This document shows, piece after piece, positions 1-13,300 of a DNA stretch of 64,000 bases (the first letter of the stretch is position 1; every line of letters begins with the position of its first letter). The DNA comes from Trileptium ribeirensis (Eukaryota > Nematoda > Enoplea > Enoplida > Thoracostomopsidae): the NCBI GenBank assembly GCA_030248225.1, contig JASANE010007077.1, positions 49,568 to 113,567 on the forward strand, in the 5' to 3' direction. The notes under the pieces are model-generated. The model had not been told where the DNA came from. It did no database searches and saw only the letters and a list, made by a program, of their open reading frames with translations. The translations under genes and the position numbers were made by a program.

Positions 1-176
1 CAAGGGGTCTCATGCTGAAAATGTTGCTTTACGGACGTTCAGGGTAAGCGCAGCAGCTGGGGCCAAGACCCTATACCATGTATGTTGTTATCAGTTGCGG
101 TGTTATATGTAGGTGCTCTAGATGTATCGAGTTTACTAAGGAGTATTGGTTTTATGATTAAAAAGCTTAACTGAGC

Positions 177-334
177 TGCAGTACTAGCTAAAAATGACTG
201 CCGCTCGCTGGAGACTCGCTTGCATCTAGTTCTAGAGCAACTCTTTCTAAAATAGAATTTCATTATTAATGATCATGAGATATCATTATTATTAAAATTA
301 AATGAAATGCGACAGCCATTTTCCCAGTGCTGTA
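177..334. mobile_element. MITE, TA/CAGTAC family, copy 1 (degraded)
   Basis: The left end is 'GCAGTACTAGCTAAAAATGA'. The right end, read in reverse, is 'TACAGCACTGGGAAAATGGC'. The interior has CTCGCTGGAGACTCGCTTG and TCTAAAATAGAATTT, which are shared with copy 3 at 13366-13533. It is a non-autonomous element of about 158 bp without coding capacity. The flanking 335-885 shows nothing recognisable. Confidence 0.65.
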
Positions 335-885
335 GTGTCATCACTCATGATGTTTTCGTTTAACTTTAAAATGCATGATGGTGTGTTGATTAAAACATGT
401 AGTGTGTTGTTTGACCACCGGCGGTATACGCCACTATCGTAATTTCAACATTTTGTGGGTAAAAATTTCCAGATTTTTTATAAAACTGTGCTAGTCATAC
501 GGATTTTAATTTGCACAACATCACTGCTAGCAAATTATGCCATTCACAAATTACAGCCGATGTCCGATGTATAGCTTTCTGTGGATTATGGATTTACTAT
601 AGATTTTATGATTCATCCTATATTCAAAGAAGGTATAGGTCTGGCCATTATTAAACATCATGGTGCGCGTACAAGTACATGGCATAAATAGTAATCTTCC
701 TGCTGCAAGCAGTACTAGTGACTCTTAAAAATGTAATCTGGGGCTATACCGGGTTAACCTTTGGTGAGTTTTGTAACTTGCAGTAATGCTAGTAACTCTA
801 TTTTCAATAGTAATTACGTGTATGTCTATGATTATGAATGTATATTATTTGCGTTCATTCAAAATTTTGCTTTGCATGCTTAAAT

Positions 886-1151
886 TACAGTACTCGCCAG
901 AAATGAGTGCTATTCGTTCGATGTTCTCTCGAAGTTTGTTCTATGTTGTTTCGAGAAATTCAAAATTGTGTTCGAAACGTATTCGAATTTTGTTCGACAC
1001 GTATACGAAATTTTTGGCATGCTTTTTTAAATTGGTTCGAGAGCTGTTCGAAGTTTTTTCGAAAAGTGTTTGAGTGTTTTTCGAGAAAACGTAGATTTTG
1101 TTCCATTCCTGTTCGTTCCACAGACGGCAGTCATTTCTGTCGAATACTGTA
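886..1151. mobile_element. MITE, TA/CAGTAC family, copy 2, TTCGA-rich
   Basis: The ends are TACAGTACTCGCCAGAAATG and, in reverse, TACAGTATTCGACAGAAATG, with TA at both edges as for Tc1/mariner-type target duplications. The interior (about 915-1105) is an unusual run of TTCGA-containing words (a dozen or so), unlike the other two copies. The open frames through here come from this composition and are not genes. It ends 37 bases upstream of a TBC1D9 exon. Confidence 0.72.
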
Positions 1152-1188
1152 TAATATTTTTTCTGTGAAAATGGGTTATCTGTTTCAG

Positions 1189-1348
1189 CTGTATGACTTA
1201 AACAACACCAGCATATTAACATTTCGAGATCTGGCAATTGTCCTAAGTCGTATGTGTCGCGGCGAACTTACTGACCGCCTCAAACTACTGTATCAGTTAC
1301 ACCTGCCTCCGGCGTTACTCCCGACTGACATTGAAGATGATTTATTTG
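1189..1348 (+). CDS. TBC1D9: TBC1D9-like exon a: EF-hand-like segment
   Basis: The acceptor is 'ctgtttcag' ending at 1188. The donor 'gtgagt' starts at 1349. The 53 codons plus one base run from LYDLNN to DDLF. The D-x-N-x-T spacing resembles a degenerate EF-hand loop. 'GELTDRLKLLYQLHLPPAL' is the recognisable TBC1D9 signature. The exon is read from a codon boundary and ends in phase 1. A MITE ends only 37 bases before it (1151). Confidence 0.85.
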
Positions 1349-4300
1349 GTGAGTTTTGCATATAAACGTAGAATATACATTCAGTACTACGCTGGAAGGC
1401 GCCATACAGAACCGCGATTGAAGTAAGTTTTTTTCACAATGTAATAGTTGTTTGTAGGTGACTGTGACTAAAATCTGCGACACCTGTATAACTGAAGTTA
1501 CACTTAGTATTGTATGTTGATTGACCTTACGCCTGTTACAAAATCATCATACGCATTATATTATGACTGAGGCATAGGCGTTCGCGGTTTGTCGGCTTAG
1601 CAAGGGGCCGCTTAGATGGTTTCGGTGGGGGTGGAATCGTAGCAAATGTCGAAATTGCTCATAACTTGCATAATAATTTATCATAATGTTGCTAAAATTC
1701 GCGCAGACACCTATGGACTGAGGTTCATGTGTTTTCTATGAATACACAGTGGATTTAAATGTGCGAAAAATTCTTTCACGTTTTCTTATTGTACTTCTGG
1801 TGTATGACTGCATTTCTGGGTCTACCAAGGGCCTTGCGAAGCTAAAAACAGTTTTTGCGTTTATATTTGTCGTTGCATGTATGGGAGTTTAGCGGTTCGT
1901 CTTGAAGATAAAATGTCTTCCACTATTTATTCTGGTGTAATATACCTCACAGTGATTGAAACTTTAGAAGCTCGCCGCTATGTTATTTTTTGCTTACCTC
2001 GCGAGAACCCAATTACGTTTATTTATGAACATCGTGAACATACGCGATTATTTGGGCTCTCCAAATTGGGTGGGGGCCTTGCAATTTTTAAGGTGCTCTC
2101 TGGCAAAGACGAGGTGCCCCGGATTCGTGCACATTTTCAAAATTTCAGGGTCCCCTGGTTCATCGCCGATTAGCAAAATTTTTTATTTCTGCTCAGTGCA
2201 AACACCGGCAAATGACATAAAATTAGATAAATTATTGTACTAAATTCCAAAACCCCATGAAAAGCGTTTCTGACATGATTTTTAATCTTTTTTCTCTTGG
2301 CAAAATACCTCTGCTAAAATTGGGCGCCCCCTGGTTCCAAACCAGGAGGGGCCTCCGGTTCCTGCCCACTGGCAATATTTTCACCGAATGAAGAGCACAG
2401 AATTACATGACCAAGGTTTTTTACCTTAAATAATTAAATGCTATTAGAGTCTATAATATGCACTTTATGCTATTTACGTTGTCACTAAACGCCTAACGTG
2501 CATTGCTGTATTATCCAAAATACGATTCCGGAATCAGAGCATCCTGGGCTCTCCAAATTGAGGGAGCCGTGGCATTTTTAGGTTCCCCTGGTCCAAAACA
2601 GGTGCCCTCTGGCAAATTTCTGGGCTCTTGGTAAATTTTTTTGTTTTCAAGCGGTCCAACGTACATAAAATTTCATCAAAATTTGTACTAAAATTCAGTT
2701 CTGAAGCCGCAAAGTTCGTCAAGATTTGCTTCAAAATCGCTTTTTCTCTCCATCAAAAGGGTTTTGGCATTGTTTCTGTCACGATTTTTAACCGTTTTCT
2801 CTTTCCAAAATGCCACCTGGCAAAATCTGGCGCCCCCGGTTCATGCCTTCTCGCAAAATTTTCAGCGAATGGAGAGCCCAGGAATTTTGGGCATCAGAAT
2901 CAGAATATAGTTATATAACAGCTGAAGCTGTGCTGCGCTAAATCAAGAGCCTGATTGTTGGCCTGTCCACAGCCTTCCGAACAGAGTCGGGAAGACCTCC
3001 ATGTTAATAGTCGAGAGAAATTTCAAAGGGAACGCAACGCTCAATATGCTATAATTTATAGGCACTTTTACCTCTCGTACAAGTATTTAAAAGCTATAAA
3101 ACAGTGTTGCAGCATTAGAAATAGTAGTAAATTATGTTTGGAAGGAAACTATTACTGGGATATAGTTTATCATGGGGCTAAAGTGAGTGGGGGTGGCGCA
3201 CATGAGCGAAATAGCATGAAAATGGCGCAATTGGAAGTTTGCTCCTGTTTTTTGTTGTTCCATCCTTCTGCATCATCCATCAAAGCTAATGCTGTTGGCC
3301 GTCCAGGCGAGCGCCATGTTGCAGCATTTCGTATACTTCGCAGGGTCGACTTCACAGATCGCACATAGTTGCTGTGTACTCTAAGTATTTAAGTCTGAGT
3401 GAGATTAAGGCAAGACAATCTTCAATCGGTGTTTTGACATCATCGGTGACTCCTATGCAATGCACGCATGATACATTTGGTTTCTTGACAATTCGATGAA
3501 CATGCGATCCCGGAATCGGACTTTGGCCTTCGAATCGTATTGGAGTTAGGAGCGCTGTTCCTAAATTTGGCAAAATCATTTCCATTTCATTCAAGGCTGG
3601 AATGTCATTTCCCATTGTCTTGTGTGTTATTCTCAGCTTCCAGCACGTTTTCGTCTCTCGTTTGACGAGAGCAAGGCTGCACCGTGTTGATCTTGTTAGT
3701 TGTGTGTCTGCTCTCGCCGCTTGTCTCTGCACAAGTTCAAGACCATTGAGCTTCATTTTGGTTGCAAAAACTATCCGCGCCCCAGCACAGTAGGCTATCT
3801 TCAACTTTATGCACGTGGGATACACGGTGCGCATGTCTTCCTGTCGGCAACCTCGCGCTTTTGCGCGGAGGCATCCAGTGAACGATACACGCATGATACA
3901 TGCTTCGCATGTTTTCTGTACATGGGCTTTGAGCGACACCTGCCTCTCAGATACTACTCGCAAAAAACAGCATTCTTCACAGCGGGTTTGGTAGCTTCGG
4001 TCCCGTACCAAAATGAGATATTTGCATTTCTTTCAGACGCGTTCAGCGCAAATGTAAAAAGCATGCTTTCACATTTGGCCACGCTAGCCTTCATCATCCA
4101 TTACTTGGACAAGACACGATTGCAAAAAGGCATTGAAGTGACCAACGATGTGCGTAACGGTCATATGGCCGGGTCATCGGTGAAAAGAGAACAACAAACT
4201 TATTCCGGCACATCTTTCAAGATAGTGATGAATGCTAAGTATAAAGTATAGTAGCTACAAGAGGGCGCAGCGGATAGTTTTCATTAGAGGAACTGAGGCG

Positions 4301-7300
4301 TACTGGACGATACGAAGAAAAGCGTCTGTAGGTTTGCCTGCTTTAAGGGTAGGTGCTATCAGCGCTTTCTACCACTATGCTGGAACTTGTTTTCTTGACC
4401 AAGACAGTTACAAATCTCTCGCCTACTTGCCGTAGCAGAGCAGGTTTGCTAGCATGTACTTGGAGGTGCCATAATTTAAACAGCGCTATTGTCAGGTCGC
4501 CCATCACGAACTTTGAACGCGGAGAGCTGGAGTGTTGAGATGAATGTGTTTCTTTGTGTCCAGGGCATTTTGCTCTGACATGTTTCATAGGCGCTTTGTG
4601 AAAGCGTCGGTTCACAGCTTTCGCAAGACTTTCAAGCTTACTTACTTCGGTATATTCCAACATAAAGCATTATAGCCTTTTCCTTGCTTGTAGACTGTAT
4701 TTTATTTTCACGGACTACCAGACGACTTCGTGTTGCCTCGGTCGTTAAGGTCATTTGTCGTATTCCAGACTTCAGTAGGCTCGGTATTTCTACTGAACTT
4801 GGTTTATCATTGGTTTTCCAACTCTTACACTTCCACTCAAGCACCAGGTTCTCCACTCAAGCATTAGGTTCTTGTCTTTCTTCGCTAGCAATTTCCACTT
4901 CGCTTAGGAATCAATCTATATCGCTACTTCGATCGATGACATCGCTATGAGCGATTTCTTGCAACCAACCACGGTCTATACATCTTAACTCGGCCCTTGG
5001 GATAACGAGCACAACTGCCTTATTAATACAGCTGCCTTCTTGACACAGCTACATTCTGGACGACCTCTTCACACAGCGTCGTCACAGCTTTTTCGATTGA
5101 CTGCTTTTCCATATTCTCCCAACATTCTTCCTTCAGTCTTTGCGCAACGTTTTTTGAGCAAGCCACCGTTTGTTGCGTCACGATGGCCTTGATGAGGTCC
5201 TTTTAGACTTCGCGCACTTCGACTTCACTTAGATTATGATAGTGTAGTGATCGCTACTACCGATCCGATCTTATGCAGGAACTGCGATAAGCAGTATGCA
5301 CAGATATAAAACTGAAAACGGTTTCAATTTCCGTTCTCGATTTAAAATGAGATCGTTTTAAATTCAGTTCCAAAAAGCTGAAATGATACTCACTCGTTTT
5401 AAAACGACTGTTTTAATACGTTTAAAAAGGCGTTTGGCAGGAATTTTACATGTTTTATGTTAAACACATAAGCTATTTCTAACCTGGTTGGTGTGAAAGG
5501 CTGGTTTTAACTTCCCTCAGCTGATTGTATATAGTGGCAACTTGATTAAAATAAATTTGACTTAAGTGGAATTAAGTCGAGTGAAATCAAATCCACAAAT
5601 AATGTGCAATCAAAATTAATTTTTTTTATGAAACCGGAATCAAATCGGGCACATTAGAATCTAGTAATTTTTAATCGATAAATCTGGTTTTAAAACCAGA
5701 AATGGAATACATTTCATATGTAATTTTTACTATGCCGTTGCACACATCTTATATTGACCCCGCATTAAGCACTTTACACATGTCGCTCAATCCTGTCACG
5801 AGCAGTGAGCTAAGCTGATGCCAGGAGACGAGCAGTTATTCATGACTGGATTCGCTCTAATGGATGAAAGGTCGTGTAACGACACGAACTCCCTAGTCGA
5901 ATGTTTGACGTCGGATCGTGCCTGCGTGAGTGGACGTTGACATCAGGCCGGCAGACGATCCCTTCTAGTCTCCATCGACAGTGGTGAACAGTTCTTGGGG
6001 AAAATCCGCGTCGCACAAGTCGTACTTACTCATTGAGGAATCGGCGAACCACCATCAAGCTTGATCGCAAGTCGTCGAATTGGGCGACGATTTCAAACCC
6101 CTTTTGATACATATAGCTACGTAAGGCATTAACACAGATACACACTCTTGATATTCAAATAGTATTTATTGATCAGACAATCAGGTACACATTTGGCAAA
6201 AGAATGTGGCAATACGGTTGTACAATTCTTAAGACGAGCATATTCATGAAGGAAATATAATGGATATTACAGTTACAATAGGCTAACAGAGTTGACTCGG
6301 TTCGACTAAAGGGTTTAGGGTAAGTCCTCGGTCATCGCCTTCCTAATTGAACGTTCACAGCCGTGTGTTTAACTAATCTCCACGATTCTCTAGCGAATAT
6401 TCTGACGACGGCTGAGTTTACCTCAGTACATGGAGTTCGGGTAGCGAGCTGGAAATGGATCGCGCGGACTAGTTCACCGGGCGGCAAGGGAAAACTAATC
6501 GCGATTGCATAGTAAAACGACATTATAACAAGTTGGTCGTAATAAATAAAACGGCATAATAAGTTATAAGTTGGTCATGACATCTGCATTATACAACAAA
6601 GGTAAATGTACAACAGTGCAATGGCAAGGCACGACTCCTAAAGAGCGCGACTCATTCGCATGTCATGACAGTAAGTTCGGCGTTCAGATATGTGCGAGTA
6701 CTCCTATATCCATCCTAATATGCTAAAGAGTTGTACTTGAATTTACTAATGCGAAGCTTATTTTCAGGAGAAATGACTAAACTCTGATAGGGATCTGGTG
6801 CTCCCAAATTATCATACACATCATATATATATATATATATATATTAGGGAGTAACCGGAATTCCGGTTGCGGTTCCGGCAAAGGGCAAAAACCATACCGG
6901 AGCCGGAATTCCGGTTTACAATTTTTGTTTGAAATTTTCCACATTTTTGCTTCATCTCTAATCCAAACATATGTAATAATATATATTATACAACGATCAA
7001 GTAGCAATACAACCAAAGAAAAGAAAAGATTAACTCAGCAATTTGCCGTGTGAAACGTAAGTTGGGCACATAATTTCAGTAGGAATTTTTCATCTTAACC
7101 TGCAGGAGTTTGTTAACAAAACAAGGCCAGGTCGATGCTTGTAGCAGCTATTTTACACATTCCGAAGTCTGCAGGGTGTGTTCGAATTAAACCGTCCAAC
7201 TCGGTAAAAGAGTATGGATTACGTAGAAGTACTTAGCGTAAGCTTGGCTAACATAAATTGCGCCAAGCACCAGTCAGTGCGCTTGTAAACTTTGTAAATC

Positions 7301-10300
7301 AGGCTAAATTGAAGAAAAATAACATTATCTGCAACGCAGCTAGAAACTGCTTTCTTGGCAATGAACTGTATTTATTGAAACTGTGCGAGCAGCATCAGTA
7401 TCTCCTTTATAGCATTCTGATCAGAAATTTATCATCACTTCGTTTAACTGACGGGCACTGTATGTCCAACGCTAGCCTAAACGATGTCTCTTACCACCGA
7501 TCAGAAAATTACTTTCTGTGTATTAATTTTTCTTGGAATCATATAAACCAATAATTTCAAGTTTCTGTAGAACAACATGTAACAAACGTATGTGTAGTAA
7601 AGGGAGGCGAATGGGGACAGAGCGAAAATGTCTATTCTACTCTCCATGCGTTGTAAGCACATTCAATTTAAAGCAGTATACGAAAGGGTGTATAGTGGAA
7701 GGCATTTTTTGCGTTGGATGTCCAACAACCGACGTATTGATCGATAAATAAACATTATTAGCTTCCTCAGTCTCTTTAAAGTTTAAGAAAGGCAATAGTG
7801 CCATCGCAATACATTAAGTTTAATGTAAAAATAATTTTTAATGCATTTTAAAACCACTATACCTTAATTTCTTCCTTCATCTATTTTACTATATAAATTT
7901 CGAAGAGGTTCCGGATCCGGTTTAAATGGAGGTTCCGGTTGCTGGTTCCGGTTATTCCCTAATGTATGTATATATGTATATTGTATGATAGTATATAGTG
8001 TTTATATGCGTAACCGTTTAGCGAATATAGCTCGGCCATATAGATTTAGCGAGCTCTCTTGGTTTAGCTTAACTCAAACTTATCCGATGGCCAGTTATCG
8101 GGACTTAATATGGCTAGTGTGACTGGTAGAGTGGAACCGATTATATATGTATATCGTATGATAGTATATAGTATTTATATGCGTAACCGTTTAGGGAAGT
8201 TTTAGACGGCCATATAGATTTAGCGACCTCTCTTGGTTTAGCTTAACTCAAATTTATCCGATGGCCAGTTTATCGGGACTTAATATGCCTAGTGTCACTG
8301 GTAGAGCGTGCCTTTACGGCAAGAGTTCAATACATATATACGTAATAAGTAATAGAGATGGGATTACCGATTTAGGAGAAAATTTGGAAAGATTTTTAAA
8401 TTAAATTTGACGTAAAGTAATAATCGTTTCGGCTGGGTCGCGAATAAATCCGTGTTCGTTTACGCCATCCTTGCCCGACACGGATACAAAAGAGAATAAA
8501 GATATACACTTACAATCAGAATTAAGTGCTTATAAAATCGAAGGCAGACGAAATCGAACGAAAACGCAATCGATCGATCTTCGTTTAAACGAAATTCGTT
8601 AAATTAAACGCAAACTAACATTTTGCCTTAAAATATTTTTTTATTTCAACACATCGAAATTCGTTAAATTAAACGCGCACTAACATGTTTTATTAAATTT
8701 TTATTTTGACGCAATCTAAATTCGCTAAATTAATCGAATTTCGATTAAACGATCGATTTTCGTTTAAACTCAAACGATAGAAATCGAACGAAGCTTCGAT
8801 CGATTTTTGAGCACTGATTGTAACTGTATATATCTATATATAATATATATGTGTATTTCAAAGGTCAAACTCGTCTCAATAGTATCTCCTACACTGCCGT
8901 TTCAATGGTTACACTCGTGCACGACTGCGAAACGGGTGCGCGGTGTGGGTGCGCTATTTCTCGTCTCGGGGGTCCCGCCAAAAGTAGATACGGGCTGGAT
9001 TCCTTATTTATAGGATCTTCATAAGAGTAATGTTACCTACGAAAAGATTTCCACTCATTAGCTTATGAAACGTGGGGAAATTGATATTTATTTTTATCTG
9101 TGAAATTTTGTCTGAATTTAGATAATTTCTACGAAAGCGCTGGATCTAGCCGGGTCCAGAGAAGATAAATAAAATGTGAATTTCGAAACAACTTATATTC
9201 ATATGGGATTCGACGCTTGGATTTGGTTCGGCGGAACTGTTTTCTTGGTTCCTAACAAAAAGCACTTGTTCTAGTTGAGTATTGCAAGATTCCGGTGGGG
9301 TACAATGTTGAGGATAATTTCATTAAGTAGACCAGACTTTTCTCGACCTGCAATTTCTGTCCTAACGAAAAGAAAACGGTGAAGTCAGCTAAAATTTAGC
9401 ACGCTAGAAAATGATCGGGATCTCAACCATCTGGTCTTGTTTCTATAGCGACATTTCCGAGGCACAACAGCGACGTCGCTACGTCGCTTCTTAAAAGAGT
9501 CTTAGAGTTGTTCCAATAAGCAAAAGTCGGAATTAAATATGATCCTAAATCATCTTATAGCACAAATAATATTGATTATTTAAATCACGACTATGGTACA
9601 GATTACTGGTTCAGATAACTAAATTTCACTCTACCTTAAGATTAATGTACGAAATATTTATTTTACCAAGTTTTAAGCTCTACTCTTATCTATTATAGTA
9701 AATTTCTTTGTTGTTGTCTCACTCGATATACTCAGAGAAGGGAGTAAAAAGGATATTCATAGGTTTGGGACTTGAATGATCCCAGCGACTTGATTGGAAT
9801 GTGTACCGGTATCGAATATCTTATTCAAAGCCCTCAGTAATTTCTCCTATTCTCTTCTTATCTTTAGTTAACAATTTGGGGGCGGCGCGGCTGGGGCGTT
9901 GCCTCAACCCTTAGTTCCTATGGTTGACGTTCAAACTACGGTTTCTGTCGAAACGCAATTAAACGTCCTTGTAATTTAACCTGAATAATTTCGGGATCTT
10001 AAGGAGCGCTTCGATCCCTAGGTTCACGAATGTACTATATATACACAAATTTTATATCCAACTTAGCAAAGAAGGATCTTCGCACTACCGCAATAACTGG
10101 CGGCCCAGTCCGAAAACTATACGGGTCGTCAAAAATTATTCATTGGTTTCGTCCTGTCTCATTGAAAAGACCGAAAAATTTTGACCCAAAAGGCATGATC
10201 ATCTCTAATACTTTCTCAACAGTTACGAAGTTACAGGCCGGAACCGTAAAGACCCTCAATTCCGAGGATTCGGAATTGTCATTTTGAAAGTCATCGTATC

Positions 10301-13300
10301 AGCTAAATTTTGCCAGTGAAAATGAGCACTGATGGCTGGTATATATTTTGTCTAAGTGCTGCTAATTTCCAGTATCTTGTATAAAATTCAACACTGGCGA
10401 ATTTGATATGTTAACAAATTGACAAGTAATTTTCCGAAATTGCCTCAATTTGTTGTTCGCTGCACGGCGTACAGCCAGAATTAGGGGAATTTTCACGGGT
10501 GAGGGCGGTTAGGGACGGGTTCCCTGCAAGCACCAAATTTTCCTACCTAAACTAGCTAAATTCTCTCAATCCTATCACGCGTGGTCATGCCAGATTATTC
10601 ACAAATTGGGTGTGTTCAGGAGTTTCACAACTCTCTAGATATTTCGAGCGTTGGGAATGGTAAGGTATCTCAAAAACCAGACCAGGCCGGCTATATATAT
10701 ATGACAAAAATACGTATACAGAGAAAGATCGATGAATAATACGTTTTTAAATCAATACCGTTACAAGCAATATATATAGAGTACAAAGATGGTGGGTCGA
10801 GGTCGATAAGGTACTACGAGGTACCTTACCGGTAACAATAATTCAATATACTCGGAAATGGCAAGGGTCATGCGAGTTGCGCAAGGCCTGTATAAGTATT
10901 AATAATTATCAAAGAACTATCAGCAAATATGATATAATATGGTATAAATAGTATACAGCAATAAGAGTACGTTTAAATTCATACAATCATGCATTGAGAC
11001 AAGATACGGCAATAAGGGTATATTCAAATTCATACAATTATAGCAATAAAACACGTACGACAAGGTATTCAAATTGGCAATAAAAATGGCACAAGCACAA
11101 TGAATGATACCATTTAGATATACCTTTATAGCTACAATAATTAGTACAATAAGTTATGTAGCAATGGTAACGATGAATAATGCAATAATGGTACGACAGG
11201 ATATAACCGGTACCAACCACGAATAATAAGCAACTTCAATTCATACGATGAAATAATCCATGCAGTTACACCAATAAAATTGCTGAACCGTTGTCTCGTA
11301 CCGATCCAGCGTGGATCTGTTACACCAGTTATATGCGTTGTTGTGTAGAGTTAGCTCTACAGCAACAGAGGTCAAATCATTTGTAGATATCAGATCACGT
11401 TTGCTGACCCTATTTTGGGTACAATTTCGCACATGCGTTATCACACCGCCAACTCCCGCTACCTGTGAGGGCAGTGTGTTTAGGCAGTGAAGTTTGTGAT
11501 CGTTGGTACGAATCGAACACGTGTAAGTTAGCTTTCTTGTCCCATGATGACGCCAAGTTGTAACTATTCCCTTACTAATACCGTTTGAATTCCAATTCAG
11601 TATTTTTACGCTAATGGCGTCTGGATTTGTGGTTGCTTTTAGAAACCCGCAGCGGAGGAACCCATACTGCAGTGCAATTTAAGCATTTCCGATCGTTCGC
11701 TATGGAGGACGCCTTGATTTCACCGACTGCGAGCCCGCAACACTTTTTGTGGAAGCAAGTTGTACAGCTGCCGTTACACCAAGAGCTACACACACCACAC
11801 GGAACAATCTCGGCACAGTAGCTACACTGTTCTTTGCTAATTTAATATATTTTATTCTGTTTCGACCACGTAGGTCGTGGATTTTTATGCACGTCGCCGA
11901 CAATATGAAGCTTGTAGCTGACACCAGAACGCCGGATTACCGGCTTAGCTTCGAAAACCCAAAATAGTTGCAACACAAAGTGAGTTGGACATCGTTTCGC
12001 ACAGGCAGTGGTATGGCTTCTGTAGCTCTCACACTTCCACAAGTTGACATCCTTAACTCGCCTTAACATGCCTGCGACCACGGACAGCAAATTTGATAGA
12101 TGATAAAGTCTTTTCAGCAGCATCGTGTCCGTGGGAGTACGATCCAACGATTAAATGTCATTTGAGTGGATCGAGAATTGTCGCAAGGTCGATGTTGGCA
12201 TCAGCATCAGAACGAATCTGTAAACCCTGTTGGCAGATTTGTGTCAGAGATCTGAGATACATCGTTTCGCACCCGGATAAGTATAAGTGGTCCTCACATC
12301 AATCACTGTAGATAGGCCACGATCGCCTTACTGAATTTCGGTGCTGGCTAGCATGTTCACACGAGGCACATATTTATGTTTTTAGAAGAATAGCAAAAAC
12401 AGCATAGTTGTTCACACAAACTCCTTTGCACTTATGGTGGCAATTATTGCACCCGTACATTTATGCTGCGTATATGTTTTATTACTGCTTTTTGGGTCTA
12501 TTCAGAGGAATATGAATCAAAGCACCCATGCCTAAAGTTTACTAGAGATTGTTCAAACAGATTTTTCTGTAAATACCAGCCAAAAACACTAATAATTGAG
12601 TGCAAACGACGTGTCTGAGACGTGGAACTATTTGGAATTCATTCCAGGACATCGTTGTTTTTTAATAGAAAATGGCCATCCCGTCTCACTTATCATAAGC
12701 AGACCTGGTTTCGTGGGTGTTGGTTATCGCGTATGCACTTAATTCTGCCTATAATTACGGGTCTAATTAGAAGAAGCATCTGCATTTTGATAGTATTAAA
12801 TAAGGTTACTTCTAACAGGGACAGATCAATATTTCAGATTATCAGTTTAGGTGTTCGTTACAATACACATGCGCATGACGGTCGAATAAACAATATTAAC
12901 AGTGCTCTCACCATAAATTTCAATAACCAACAAATTAATGAATAAAAGTGAGTTGGACTTGTGTTGTAAAAATTCGCATTATCAGTATGGCGATGCGCAT
13001 GTTTATGAAAATTACACATTTTTCAGAATGAAAAAGCCCGAATAAAGAGGTTATTAGTAAACGAGTTGTTGAGCAACGCTGGAATGAGGCATGACAAAGC
13101 AGCCGAATTTTAAATCCACAACTTTAACCTCAATTCGGGTTTTTACACCTCTAACATTAGGAGCCAGACATCCGGAGTCAGCTCTGACCCCTAACAGAGG
13201 AGGGGCCGTGACTAGAAGTCAAACTCATGGTTTTTGTAAACACATATGTCGTTTTATCGCAGAAATTTAAGCAATATTTTAGCAAAAATTAGGGAAAGCT

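Larger units (their letters stand above)
5870..10230 (+). mobile_element. Large decayed repeat, third copy of the giant inverted-repeat arm
   Basis: Several anchors match the arms of the structure at 46540-59215, in order and in the same orientation as the left arm. 6089-6119 (GATTTCAAACCCCTTTTGAT type) matches 46575-46604. 6326-6424 (TCATCGCCTT...TTCACAGCCG) matches 46769-46869. 'GCGCTGGATCTAGCCGGGTC' near 9136 matches 47762. 'GGTTCGGCGGAAC' near 9225 matches 47849. 'TAGCAAAGAAGGATCTTCGC' near 10064 matches 48361. It contains no intact gene. It is interrupted by a nested element (6844-7962) and local duplications. It could be an LTR or untranslated part of a retroelement, or a solitary arm of a foldback element. 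Confidence 0.65.

Noticed and set aside
786..1365. Long open frames upstream of and through the first TBC1D9 exon
   Set aside because: They arise from the TTCGA-rich MITE. Only the part after the acceptor at 1188 matches the family.
11500..11525. GGTACGAATCGAACACG, reminiscent of a tRNA T-arm
   Set aside because: No matching acceptor, D or anticodon arms within tRNA distance on either strand.
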